Source of the DNA: JAVBLF01 sp031553675
GTDB lineage: Bacteria; Bacillota; Clostridia; Christensenellales; CALWSW01
Direction of reading: 5' to 3'
DNA: 7,119 nt
Assembly: GCA_031553675.1 (NCBI GenBank)
Contig: JAVBLF010000117.1
Span: 1 to 7,119 of the forward strand
The notes beneath the pieces are model-generated. The model was not told where the DNA came from. It saw only the letters and a list, made by a program, of their open reading frames with translations, and did no database searches. The position numbers were made by a program, and so were the translations under genes. Positions 1 to 5,639 of the stretch are shown piece after piece. Each line of letters opens with the position of its first letter. Position 1 is the stretch's first letter.

Positions 1-727
1 GGAGCCAGAAAAAGGGCAGGACGATGTATTTTTCGTCTTCATTCCTGGGCGGGAAAAGCAATACAAGCGCCGTGATGTCGGTCGTCGAAGCGAGGTCGAG
101 CCCGGCGAAGCACTCACGCCCGGCCAGCTCATCCGGCAGTATGTCGAAAGCGCAAGCGTCCCACTCGTGCATCGGCATCCAGCGGATTTCCTGCTTGACC
201 CAAAGGCAAAGCCGCAACTGCTTGAAACTGTTTTCTTCGGCGGGATTCTGCCGGGCACTCTCGCAGGCGTTCGCCAGCTTTTCCTCTCGGACCGTCACGC
301 CCAGGCTCGGGTTGGCCTTTCGCCATGTTGTGGGCTTCGCCCAGTCGTCGCTTTCGTCGGCGGCGTAGATCGTCGGGTAGAAGCTCGGGTCGCTTTTGCG
401 GCCTTGCAGGATGTCCGAGGCTTTCTGGTGGATTTCATACCCGATGCTGTGCCGGTCGTTGCCCGCCGTCGTGATCAGGAAATTGAGCGGCTGCCGCCGC
501 GCATCTGATGCGCCGTGCAGCATGACGCGCGCCATTTCCCGGTTAGCACCGCGTTCATCGTTCGCGACGAGCATGTAGAGTGCGATCGCCGCGCCGAGTT
601 CCGTTTTTCCTTGTTTCTTCGCTACTTCGACATAGCAAGTCGTGAATTGGCGCAGACTGTCGGGCTTGACGACGCCGAAGAGGTCGCGGACGAGCGTTTC
701 CTGCCAAGGCAAAGCGAATGCCTTCAT
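1..727 (-). CDS. terL: Phage terminase large subunit, internally deleted prophage remnant (3' end beyond the window)
   Basis: The 242 visible codons read as a tailed-phage DNA-packaging motor of the large-terminase type, which couples an ATPase to a nuclease to cut and pump DNA into proheads. Residues 35-42 (VAKKQGKT) are the Walker A loop. Residues 77-92 (ARRQPL then ITTAG-DR style) match the family segment following Walker B. Residues 209-217 (GLDLASTTD) open the nuclease domain, with Asp211 as the expected first metal ligand. Between about residues 62 and 63 (near nt 541-544) the protein jumps from just after Walker A to just after the DE-containing Walker B, so roughly 130-150 residues seem to be missing in frame. 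The N-terminus also looks short: the family normally has a longer leader before the PWQ motif, and an in-frame TGA lies 8 codons upstream of the chosen ATG. The reading frame continues past the left edge. No portal or capsid genes are visible. The family call is strong; that the protein is inactive is inference. Confidence 0.85.
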   Translation of the reverse strand, partial: MKAFALPWQETLVRDLFGVVKPDSLRQFTTCYVEVAKKQGKTELGAAIALYMLVANDERGANREMARVMLHGASDARRQPLNFLITTAGNDRHSIGYEIHQKASDILQGRKSDPSFYPTIYAADESDDWAKPTTWRKANPSLGVTVREEKLANACESARQNPAEENSFKQLRLCLWVKQEIRWMPMHEWDACAFDILPDELAGRECFAGLDLASTTDITALVLLFPPRNEDEKYIVLPFFWL

Positions 728-786
728 GCCCACGCTGCTAAGGGACCATCAGATGTTCATACTAGCGTGCCTAACTGCTCTGCCAA

Positions 787-831
787 AGAATCCCTAAATC
801 CCACAGATAGAGGGATTTCTGGTTCTTTTTT
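787..831 (+). terminator. Possible intrinsic terminator on the + strand
   Basis: AAATCCC (796-802) can pair with GGGATTT (812-818) across a 9-nt loop. Alternatively AGAATCCC (787-794) pairs with the same right arm plus TCT, with one bulged T. The + strand then reads GGTTCTTTTTTA, a good U-tract. No + strand gene ends just upstream within the window, so its client is unknown; it may be a relic of the phage insertion. The 7-8 bp stem is AT-containing and only moderately stable. Confidence 0.35.
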
Positions 832-886
832 ATGCTGAAACGCATAGAAAATGGCATTTCCGTTACATTTATTTGGCGACTCCATT

Positions 887-1012
887 TTAGAAATCGTGTA
901 ATGTCTCAAAAAAACCTCCGCTATTACAAACCATACTGCCCGCATTATTACAAACATTACCACAAACGTACTTGAAAATGGCAGATAGAAGCTTGGCAAG
1001 AGCACCGAACAT
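887..1012 (-). CDS. Doubtful small ORF, 41 aa, amphipathic N-terminus and three cysteines
   Basis: An ATG at 1012 (minus) opens 41 codons ending in TAA at 889-887. The N-terminal 16 residues (MFGALAKLLSAIFKYV) would form a short hydrophobic or amphipathic helix. The C-terminal half has Cys17, Cys21 and Cys29 in VC-containing repeats (VCGN, VCNN, VCNS). I recognise no family. Against it being a gene: no good Shine-Dalgarno lies at the right distance (GGGAGGA sits about 26 nt upstream of the ATG), the length is within chance expectation, and it lies in AT-rich debris. For it: the repeats are in frame, and the composition resembles small membrane-active or bacteriocin-like peptides. This resemblance is impression only. 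Confidence 0.15.
   Translation of the reverse strand: MFGALAKLLSAIFKYVCGNVCNNAGSMVCNSGGFFETLHDF
923..967. repeat. Three short direct repeats of ATTACAAAC type
   Basis: ATTACAAAC occurs at 923-931 and again at 947-955. A third copy, with three extra bases (ATTACCACAAAC), lies at 956-967. Start-to-start spacing is 24 then 9 bp. On the minus strand these are the GTTTGTAAT units that encode the VC-N repeats of the doubtful small ORF. They could be protein-binding repeats from a mobile element, or simple slippage products. Confidence 0.4.
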
Positions 1013-1063
1013 TGTCTCAGCCGAAAACCTGGCGAAAATCCTCCCGTTCCGCTCCAATTTTCT

Positions 1064-1104
1064 AAAAATAAAGCCCCGAAACTCACTGTTTCAGGGCTTT
1101 ATTT

Positions 1105-1105
<1 letters not shown>
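1064..1105 (-). terminator. Strong intrinsic terminator of tRNA-Thr
   Basis: Positions 1065-1082 pair with 1088-1105 around a 5-nt loop (1083-1087). This gives an 18-bp stem with a single mismatch (1077/1093). On the minus strand the right flank of the stem is TTTATTTTTAGA, a U-tract, and the core is GC-rich (GCCC/GGGC). The stem begins at the last base of the encoded CCA, so transcription stops right after the tRNA. The A/T-symmetric ends mean it could also work on the + strand. Confidence 0.85.
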
Positions 1106-1180
<75 letters not shown>

Positions 1181-1215
1181 ATATGGCGGGTGGTCAAGCT
1201 TTGGCCGCGAAATCC

Positions 1216-1244
1216 ATTATAAAGGGAATGGCACGAAATTGCAA
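1216..1244 (-). promoter_or_regulatory. Sigma-70 type promoter of tRNA-Thr
   Basis: On the minus strand a perfect -10 box TATAAT (1221-1216) follows a -35 box TTGCAA (1244-1239) with an optimal 17-bp spacer. Initiation is predicted near 1209, leaving a leader of about 29 nt before the mature tRNA 5' end at 1180. The stretch between promoter and tRNA shows no other signal. Confidence 0.75.
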
Positions 1245-1319
1245 GTGGTATTTCATTTTTTGGGGGCGGGAGAGGGTGAAAGGTCGGCACGAGCGAAGGA
1301 GCTGGGGCAATTGAGAGGA

Positions 1320-1336
1320 TTGACAAATTGTTGACA
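1320..1336 (+). repeat. Tandem TTGACA hexamers upstream of the hydrogenase operon
   Basis: TTGACA at 1320-1325 and again at 1331-1336 are spaced 11 bp start to start, close to one helical turn. Either could be a -35 element, but neither has a good -10 at 16-18 bp; the best after the second copy is TACGAC at 1354-1359. They could be a direct-repeat activator or repressor site, or an auxiliary promoter. Function is unproven. Confidence 0.35.
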
Positions 1337-1377
1337 CGGATTGTTATTATTTTTACGACATGTTCTTTCAAAAAAAC

Positions 1378-1407
1378 TTGTAAATTTATCTAACATTTTG
1401 TTAGAAT
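1378..1407 (+). promoter_or_regulatory. Probable promoter of the hydCBA-ECF operon
   Basis: The -35 box TTGTAA (1378-1383, 4 of 6 matches) and -10 box TAGAAT (1402-1407, 5 of 6 matches) are separated by 18 bp in AT-rich DNA. The predicted start is near 1414, giving a leader of about 45 nt that holds AAGGGGA (1442-1448), the ribosome binding site 10 nt before the hydC ATG. It is the only good promoter candidate close to the operon. A palindrome overlaps the spacer and -10 box. Confidence 0.55.
1390..1404. promoter_or_regulatory. Palindromic operator candidate over the hydrogenase -10 box
   Basis: CTAACATTTTGTTAG is a perfect inverted repeat with 6-bp arms and a 3-bp centre. It lies across the spacer and the first bases of the predicted -10 element, where a bound repressor would block RNA polymerase. 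The arms read TAACA...TGTTA, the opposite order to the TTGTTA...TAACAA layout usual for the NADH-sensing repressor Rex, so I do not call it a Rex box. The regulator is unknown. Confidence 0.4.
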
Positions 1408-1458
1408 GGGTGCATCCACATAGCGACAACCGCATATCGGAAAGGGGACAGATTCAGC

Positions 1459-1977
1459 ATGCGCACGAATCCATCGGCCTCCAGCGCGGTGACGACGTTC
1501 GAAGTGCTCTCGCCGCCGCTCGCATCGCAAATTGACGCCATCGTCGCATCCCATCAAAACGACGCGTCCAAGCTCGTCGGCATCCTTCTCGAAGTCCAGG
1601 ACATCGTACCGCGCCAGTACATTCCAACCGAGGTGGCGGCCTACGTCGGCGATCGGCTCGGCTTGCCCCTTTCGCGCCTGTACGACGTGATTTCCTTTTA
1701 CGAGGCGCTGGCCGACAAACCGCGCGCCGATTACGTCATCCAAATCTGTGACAGCGTGGTCTGCAACGTCGTCGGCAACCGGACGCTCAAGGAAAGCCTC
1801 GAAACGACACTGGGCATTGCGGTCGGCGCGATCACGCCGGACGCGAAATTCATGCTCTCGTACACGCCTTGCTTTGGCGCCTGCGACGTCGCGCCGGCCA
1901 TCCGCGTGAACGGCGAGGTTTACGGCAATCTCGACACGGCGGACAAGGTCAAAGCCGTGATCGCGTCGCTGGGTTAG
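1459..1977 (+). CDS. hydC: NuoE-like [2Fe-2S] subunit of NAD(P)-linked [FeFe]-hydrogenase (HydC)
   Basis: This 172-residue protein is a thioredoxin-fold [2Fe-2S] subunit of the complex I 24-kDa (NuoE) family. It partners the FMN subunit HydB and carries one [2Fe-2S] cluster near the flavin in the cytoplasm. The four expected ligands are present: Cys97 and Cys102 (CDSVVC) and Cys138 and Cys142 (CFGAC). The N-terminal helical region (about 20-85) contains LLEVQDI...IP and SFYE signatures typical of the family. The length is normal. The ATG is preceded by AAGGGGA at 10 nt, and the first 15 residues look unstructured. The gene opens the operon, with hydB beginning 10 bp after its stop codon. The symbol follows the trimeric HydABC convention; the gene could equally be named hndA-like. 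Confidence 0.93.
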   Translation: MRTNPSASSAVTTFEVLSPPLASQIDAIVASHQNDASKLVGILLEVQDIVPRQYIPTEVAAYVGDRLGLPLSRLYDVISFYEALADKPRADYVIQICDSVVCNVVGNRTLKESLETTLGIAVGAITPDAKFMLSYTPCFGACDVAPAIRVNGEVYGNLDTADKVKAVIASLG

Positions 1978-1987
1978 GGAGGACATC

Positions 1988-3244
1988 ATGGCGAAAACTG
2001 TGGCATTCATCACCGAAAATTTTGACAAATACGACCCGTCGTCGCTCGAATCCTACTTGGGGATCGGCGGATTTGGCGTCACGAAACGGGCGCTTGCGAT
2101 GACGGGCAAAGAGATACTCGAAGTCTTGGGTGCGGCGAGCGTCCGCGGCCGTGGCGGTGCGGAATACGACACCGCCAAGAAGTGGAGCCAGGCGGCTGCC
2201 GTGTCGGGCGAACAGAAGGTCATCATCTGCAACGCCGACGAGGGCGAGCCCTGCACGTTCAAGGACCGCGAAGTGCTGCGGAAAGACCCCTTCCGCCTGA
2301 TCGAGGGCATGATCCTCTGCGCCTACGTCGTCGGTGCCCAGCGCGGATACATCTACATTCGCGAGGAATACCGCCATCTCCATCCTCTCATCAAGAGCGC
2401 GATCGCGCAGTGCAAAGAGAAGAAGCTTCTCGGCCAAAACATACAGGAGACCGGCTTCTCCTTCGAGATCGACGTCTATTCGGGCGCGGGCGCCTACGTC
2501 TGCGGCGAGGGTTCGACGCTGATCGAGTCGATCGAGGGCAAGAGCGGACGACCCCGCATCAAGCCGCCCTACATCAAAGAGTGTGGGCTCTGGCAATTGC
2601 CGACCTGCGTCAACAACGTCGAGACATTCGTCGCGGCGGCGGCGGTCATGTGCCACGACCCCAAGGAATACACGGCGCTCGGTACCGAGACATCGCCTGG
2701 CACAAAGATCATCAGCCTGGCGGGCAACGTCGTCCGTCCGGGCGTCTACGAAGTGCCCTTCGGCCTGACGCTGCGCGAGATCATCTACGAGATCGGCGGC
2801 GGCATCCCAGACGGCCGCGCGCTGCAATTCGTCCAACTCGGCGGCGCGTCGGGCAAGATCGGTCCGGCCAAGCTGATCGACACGCCTTACACCTACGAAG
2901 ATCTGCGCAAGGTCGGCCTCGGCGTCGGATCGGGCGCCATACTCGTCGTCGACGATCTGACGGAGATCCTCGACTTCGTGCGCGCCATCCAGAGCTTTTT
3001 TATCCACGAAAGCTGCGGCAAGTGCACGCCCTGCCGCGAAGGCAACCGCCAGATCCAGAAAATTGTCACGCGTTTCGCCGAGGGCCATCCCCGCGAGACC
3101 GACCTCGAAACGGCGGAGCGCTTCGCCGAGATCATGAAGAACTGCTCGTTCTGCGGCCTGGGTGAGACGGCGCAATCGGTCTTCCTCTCGGCGCTCGCGC
3201 ACTACCCCGAAGCCTTTGGACGTAAAGGAGGCAGCCAGGCATGA
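1988..3244 (+). CDS. hydB: NuoF-like FMN and NAD(P)-binding subunit of [FeFe]-hydrogenase, short form (HydB)
   Basis: This 418-residue flavoprotein binds NAD(P)H and FMN and feeds electrons into the cluster chain of the hydrogenase. The nucleotide/FMN domain spans about 15-235, a SLBB-type domain about 238-325, and the C-terminal [4Fe-4S] domain has Cys343, Cys346 and Cys349 (SCGKCTPC) plus Cys389 (SFCGLG). Compared with classical bifurcating HydB (about 600 residues) it lacks both the N-terminal thioredoxin-like [2Fe-2S] domain and the C-terminal two-cluster ferredoxin domain. Its substrate loops are unusual. The glycine-rich motif reads GRGGAEYDTAKKW (54-66) instead of GRGGAGFPTGLKW. NADEGEPCT (82-90) has Cys for Gly. 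CGEGSTL (172-178) replaces CGEETAL, so Gly175 stands where E. coli NuoF has Glu183. The ribosome binding site GGGAGG lies 5 nt before the ATG. The stop overlaps the hydA start by 4 bp (ATGA). Confidence 0.94.
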   Translation: MAKTVAFITENFDKYDPSSLESYLGIGGFGVTKRALAMTGKEILEVLGAASVRGRGGAEYDTAKKWSQAAAVSGEQKVIICNADEGEPCTFKDREVLRKDPFRLIEGMILCAYVVGAQRGYIYIREEYRHLHPLIKSAIAQCKEKKLLGQNIQETGFSFEIDVYSGAGAYVCGEGSTLIESIEGKSGRPRIKPPYIKECGLWQLPTCVNNVETFVAAAAVMCHDPKEYTALGTETSPGTKIISLAGNVVRPGVYEVPFGLTLREIIYEIGGGIPDGRALQFVQLGGASGKIGPAKLIDTPYTYEDLRKVGLGVGSGAILVVDDLTEILDFVRAIQSFFIHESCGKCTPCREGNRQIQKIVTRFAEGHPRETDLETAERFAEIMKNCSFCGLGETAQSVFLSALAHYPEAFGRKGGSQA

Positions 3245-5022
3245 AAAAAGTGACCGTGACGATCGACTCCAAGACGCTCGAAGTCGATGCGAAGCTGACC
3301 ATACTCGAAGCCGCCAAGCTCGCGCACATCAACATCCCCCACCTTTGCTACCACCCCGACCAAGCCGTCAAAGCGAATTGCCGCCTCTGCGTCGTCGACG
3401 TCAAAGGCAGCCGCAAACTGACGCCTGCCTGCTCGACCGTCGTGCGCGACGGCATGGTCGTCGAGACGACGACGAAGCGCGTCTACGACATGCAAAAGGG
3501 CGTGCTGGAGCTCATCCTGGCCAACCACGATCAGGACTGCCTGAAATGCCCGCGCAACGGCATCTGCGAACTCCAGGAGCTGTGCAAGCGCTTCCAAATC
3601 TCCAAGAGCAACCTTGAAGACGCCGTGGATGACGCGCTGCCGATCGACGACTCCAACCCATCGATCGTGCGCAACTCGGCCAAGTGCGTCAAGTGCAACC
3701 GCTGCGTCGAGGCCTGTCAGAAGGTCCAGGAGGCCAACGTTCTGACCTACTCCCACCGCTCGATCCACTACAACATCGCCCCGGCCTACGAAGCGCCCCT
3801 CAAAGACACGCTCTGCGTCTTCTGCGGGCAGTGCTCGGCCGTCTGCCCCGTCGGCGCCATCGTCGAAAAGGACGACACCCAGAAGGTCTGGGACGCGCTG
3901 CACGACCCGAAAAAGCACATGGTCGTACAGGTCGCGCCCGCCGTCCGCGTGGCCTTGGGCGACGCCTTCCACCTACCCAAGGGCAGCATCGTCACCGGCA
4001 AGATGGTCGCCGCCCTCAAACGCCTCGGCTTCGACGGCGTGTTCGACACGAACTTCACCGCCGACCTGACGATCATGGAAGAAGGGTCCGAGCTGATCGA
4101 CCGCGTGCAAAATGGCGGCGTGCTACCCATGATCACGTCCTGCTCGCCCGGATGGATCAACTACATCGAAGGCAAGCACGAGAGCAAGCTCGCCCACCTA
4201 TCGACCTGCAAGTCCCCGCAGCAGATGTTCGGCGCTCTCTCGAAGTCCTACTATGCCGAGATCATGGACCGCAAGCCGGAGGAGATTTACACGGTGTCCG
4301 TCATGCCCTGCACGGCGAAAAAGTACGAATGCCAGCGCCCCGAAATGGTGACAAACGGCGTGCAGGAAGTCGATGCCGTGTTGACAAGCCGCGAGCTTGC
4401 GCGTATGATCGAATCGGCGGGCATCGACTTTGCCGCGCTGGAGGAAGAACCCTTCGACGAACCCTTCGGCATCGGCAGCGGCGCGGGTGCCATCTTCGGC
4501 GCGACGGGCGGCGTCATGGAAGCGGCGCTTCGCACGGCTTACGAGCTCCTGACCGGCAAACCCCTCGGCGACATCAACCTGACCGCCGTTCGCGGCCTCG
4601 AAGGCATCAAGGAAGCCAGCGTCATGGTGGGCGAACTCGAAGTGAGGGTGGCTGTCGCGCACGGTCTGTCGAACGCCGAGATCATCATGCGGCAGATCGA
4701 AGAGGGCAATTGTCCCTATCACTTCATCGAAGTCATGGCTTGCCCGGGCGGCTGCATCGGCGGCGGCGGACAACCCATCAAATCGACGATGGAGGTCAAG
4801 GGTCAGCGCCTCGACGCGATCTACCAGATCGACAAAAGCTCTGTCATCCGCAAGTCTCACAAAAATCCCGATGTGATCGCACTCTACGACAAATTTCTCG
4901 GCAAACCATTGGGGCACAAGTCCCACGAACTCCTCCATACCCATTATCAGGGAAAAGCCAAGCAATACCATTTTGATTCACTTCGCGAAAACACTTCCGC
5001 GAAAGAAAGCGCTCAAAAATGA
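3241..5022 (+). CDS. hydA: [FeFe]-hydrogenase catalytic subunit with NuoG-like N-terminus (HydA)
   Basis: This 593-residue enzyme catalyses 2H+ + 2e- = H2 at an H-cluster. The domains in order are: a [2Fe-2S] ferredoxin domain (Cys36, 47, 50, 64); a His-Cys3 [4Fe-4S] site (His96, Cys100, 103, 109); a two-cluster ferredoxin domain (Cys149, 152, 155, 159 and Cys192, 195, 198, 202); and the H-domain from about 225. H-cluster motifs are L1 TSCSPGW (299-305), L2 MPCTAKKYE (355-363) and L3 from Glu497 to Pro512 with Cys501 and Cys505. The proton path known from CpI appears intact: Cys301, Glu281, Glu284, Ser321 and Arg288 align at a constant offset of 2. In L1 the second Cys of the usual TSCCP, the cluster ligand in CpI, is Ser302. 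There is no C-terminal [2Fe-2S] extension like that of Thermotoga HydA, and no export signal, so it is cytoplasmic. AAAGGAGG precedes the ATG; both ends overlap neighbours by ATGA, implying translational coupling. Confidence 0.96.
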   Translation: MKKVTVTIDSKTLEVDAKLTILEAAKLAHINIPHLCYHPDQAVKANCRLCVVDVKGSRKLTPACSTVVRDGMVVETTTKRVYDMQKGVLELILANHDQDCLKCPRNGICELQELCKRFQISKSNLEDAVDDALPIDDSNPSIVRNSAKCVKCNRCVEACQKVQEANVLTYSHRSIHYNIAPAYEAPLKDTLCVFCGQCSAVCPVGAIVEKDDTQKVWDALHDPKKHMVVQVAPAVRVALGDAFHLPKGSIVTGKMVAALKRLGFDGVFDTNFTADLTIMEEGSELIDRVQNGGVLPMITSCSPGWINYIEGKHESKLAHLSTCKSPQQMFGALSKSYYAEIMDRKPEEIYTVSVMPCTAKKYECQRPEMVTNGVQEVDAVLTSRELARMIESAGIDFAALEEEPFDEPFGIGSGAGAIFGATGGVMEAALRTAYELLTGKPLGDINLTAVRGLEGIKEASVMVGELEVRVAVAHGLSNAEIIMRQIEEGNCPYHFIEVMACPGGCIGGGGQPIKSTMEVKGQRLDAIYQIDKSSVIRKSHKNPDVIALYDKFLGKPLGHKSHELLHTHYQGKAKQYHFDSLRENTSAKESAQK

Positions 5023-5555
5023 AGAAAAACGCCCTCTGGATCACCCGGACCGCCGTACTGCTCGCGCTCTTGATCGTGACGCAGGCCGGCACAGCCTTTC
5101 TCGGCAACACGCTGATCACTGGCTCTCTCGTCAACTTGATCCTGATCGTCACCGTCATGTGCGCGGGCCTCGCGTCGGGCGTTACGGTGGCGGCGCTCTC
5201 GCCCTTTTTCGCCAAGCTGATCGGCATCGGCCCGCTCTGGAGCCTCATCCCGCTGATCGCGCTGGGCAATGTCGCGCTCGTGCTGCTTTGGCACTTTATC
5301 GGCAAGCAGAACTTCGCCAAATCGCCCATCCCGCATGCCGTCGCCTGCATTACGGGCGCCGTCGCGAAATTTTCCCTGCTCTACATCCTGGTCGTCAAGG
5401 TCGCCATCCCCCTTTGGATGGCCCTGCCGCCGGAAAAGGCCGCCGCGATCTCCAAGCTATTTTCCTTTCCGCAGCTCTTTACGGCGCTGATCGGCGGCGC
5501 AATCGCGATGATCGTCGTCCCGCTCGTCAACAAAGCCATCGCATCGCGCAACTGA
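5019..5555 (+). CDS. ECF-transporter S component-like membrane protein coupled to hydA
   Basis: This 178-residue, strongly hydrophobic protein has about six predicted membrane segments (roughly 7-27, 33-52, 53-70, 72-95, 107-134 and 150-172). Its size and pattern, including ITGSLVNLILI near 33-43, SPFFAKLIGIGPLW near 61-74 and a C-terminal PQLFTALIGG segment, fit the substrate-binding S component of energy-coupling factor transporters, which imports a vitamin, cofactor or metal with a shared EcfA/EcfA'/EcfT module. No such module is next to it, so it would rely on one elsewhere. The ATG overlaps the hydA stop (ATGA) and only a weak purine-rich stretch precedes it, so translation probably depends on hydA. 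The substrate cannot be told from the sequence; a cofactor used by the hydrogenase (flavin, nicotinamide precursor, iron- or sulfur-related) is only a guess. The family call is fairly good, the role unknown. Confidence 0.8.
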   Translation: MKKNALWITRTAVLLALLIVTQAGTAFLGNTLITGSLVNLILIVTVMCAGLASGVTVAALSPFFAKLIGIGPLWSLIPLIALGNVALVLLWHFIGKQNFAKSPIPHAVACITGAVAKFSLLYILVVKVAIPLWMALPPEKAAAISKLFSFPQLFTALIGGAIAMIVVPLVNKAIASRN

Positions 5556-5605
5556 TCGCCCCACCGTTCGAAAAAGCGATCCATCGATGCCCACCGCCAA
5601 GCAAA

Positions 5606-5629
5606 CGCCCCGCATTGTCGTGCGGGGCG
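5606..5629. terminator. GC-rich hairpin between convergent genes, probable shared terminator
   Basis: CGCCCCGCA (5606-5614) pairs perfectly with TGCGGGGCG (5621-5629) around a 6-nt loop. On the minus strand the stem is followed by TTTGCTTGG, and on the + strand by ATTGTGTTG, so the U-tract is weak both ways and somewhat better for the beta-propeller transcript. The position, 50 bp after the S-component stop and 70 bp past the end of the opposing gene, fits a bidirectional terminator. Confidence 0.6.
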
Positions 5630-5639
5630 ATTGTGTTGT

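Larger units (their letters stand above)
728..1064. other. AT-rich gene-poor stretch between the terminase remnant and tRNA-Thr
   Basis: No recognisable protein-coding gene lies here. Base composition drops sharply relative to the coding DNA on both sides. The stretch holds a hairpin with a T-run, three related ATTACAAAC repeats and a doubtful small ORF (all listed separately). An open frame on the minus strand at 757-1086 has no recognisable content and runs into the tRNA terminator, so it is not called. The stretch is best read as non-coding debris of an integrated element, or as the original region 3' of the tRNA. I see no duplicate of the tRNA 3' end that would mark a second attachment site. 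Confidence 0.5.

Noticed and set aside
923..967. CRISPR-like or iteron array
   Set aside because: Only three 9-12 bp units with uneven spacing and no unique spacers of regular length; too little for a CRISPR array or a replication iteron set.
757..1086. Open frame of 109 codons on the minus strand
   Set aside because: No recognisable domain, no ribosome binding site, and the start lies inside the terminator stem of tRNA-Thr, in AT-rich debris.
1390..1404. Rex (NADH/NAD+-sensing repressor) operator upstream of the hydrogenase
   Set aside because: The palindrome is attractive by context, but the half-sites are in the opposite order (TAACA...TGTTA) to the usual TTGTTA...TAACAA layout.
1949..3202. 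417-codon open frame on the minus strand opposite hydB
   Set aside because: It is a mirror frame of GC-rich hydB; its translation is arginine-, alanine- and aspartate-rich with no family motif, while the + strand has all NuoF signatures.
4198..4971. 257-codon open frame on the minus strand opposite hydA
   Set aside because: Composition typical of an antisense shadow of high-GC coding DNA, with no recognisable domain or ribosome binding site.
3684..4976. 430-codon open frame on the + strand within hydA
   Set aside because: Out-of-frame shadow of hydA, rich in Arg, His and Gly, with no motifs; hydA itself shows every cluster motif in order.
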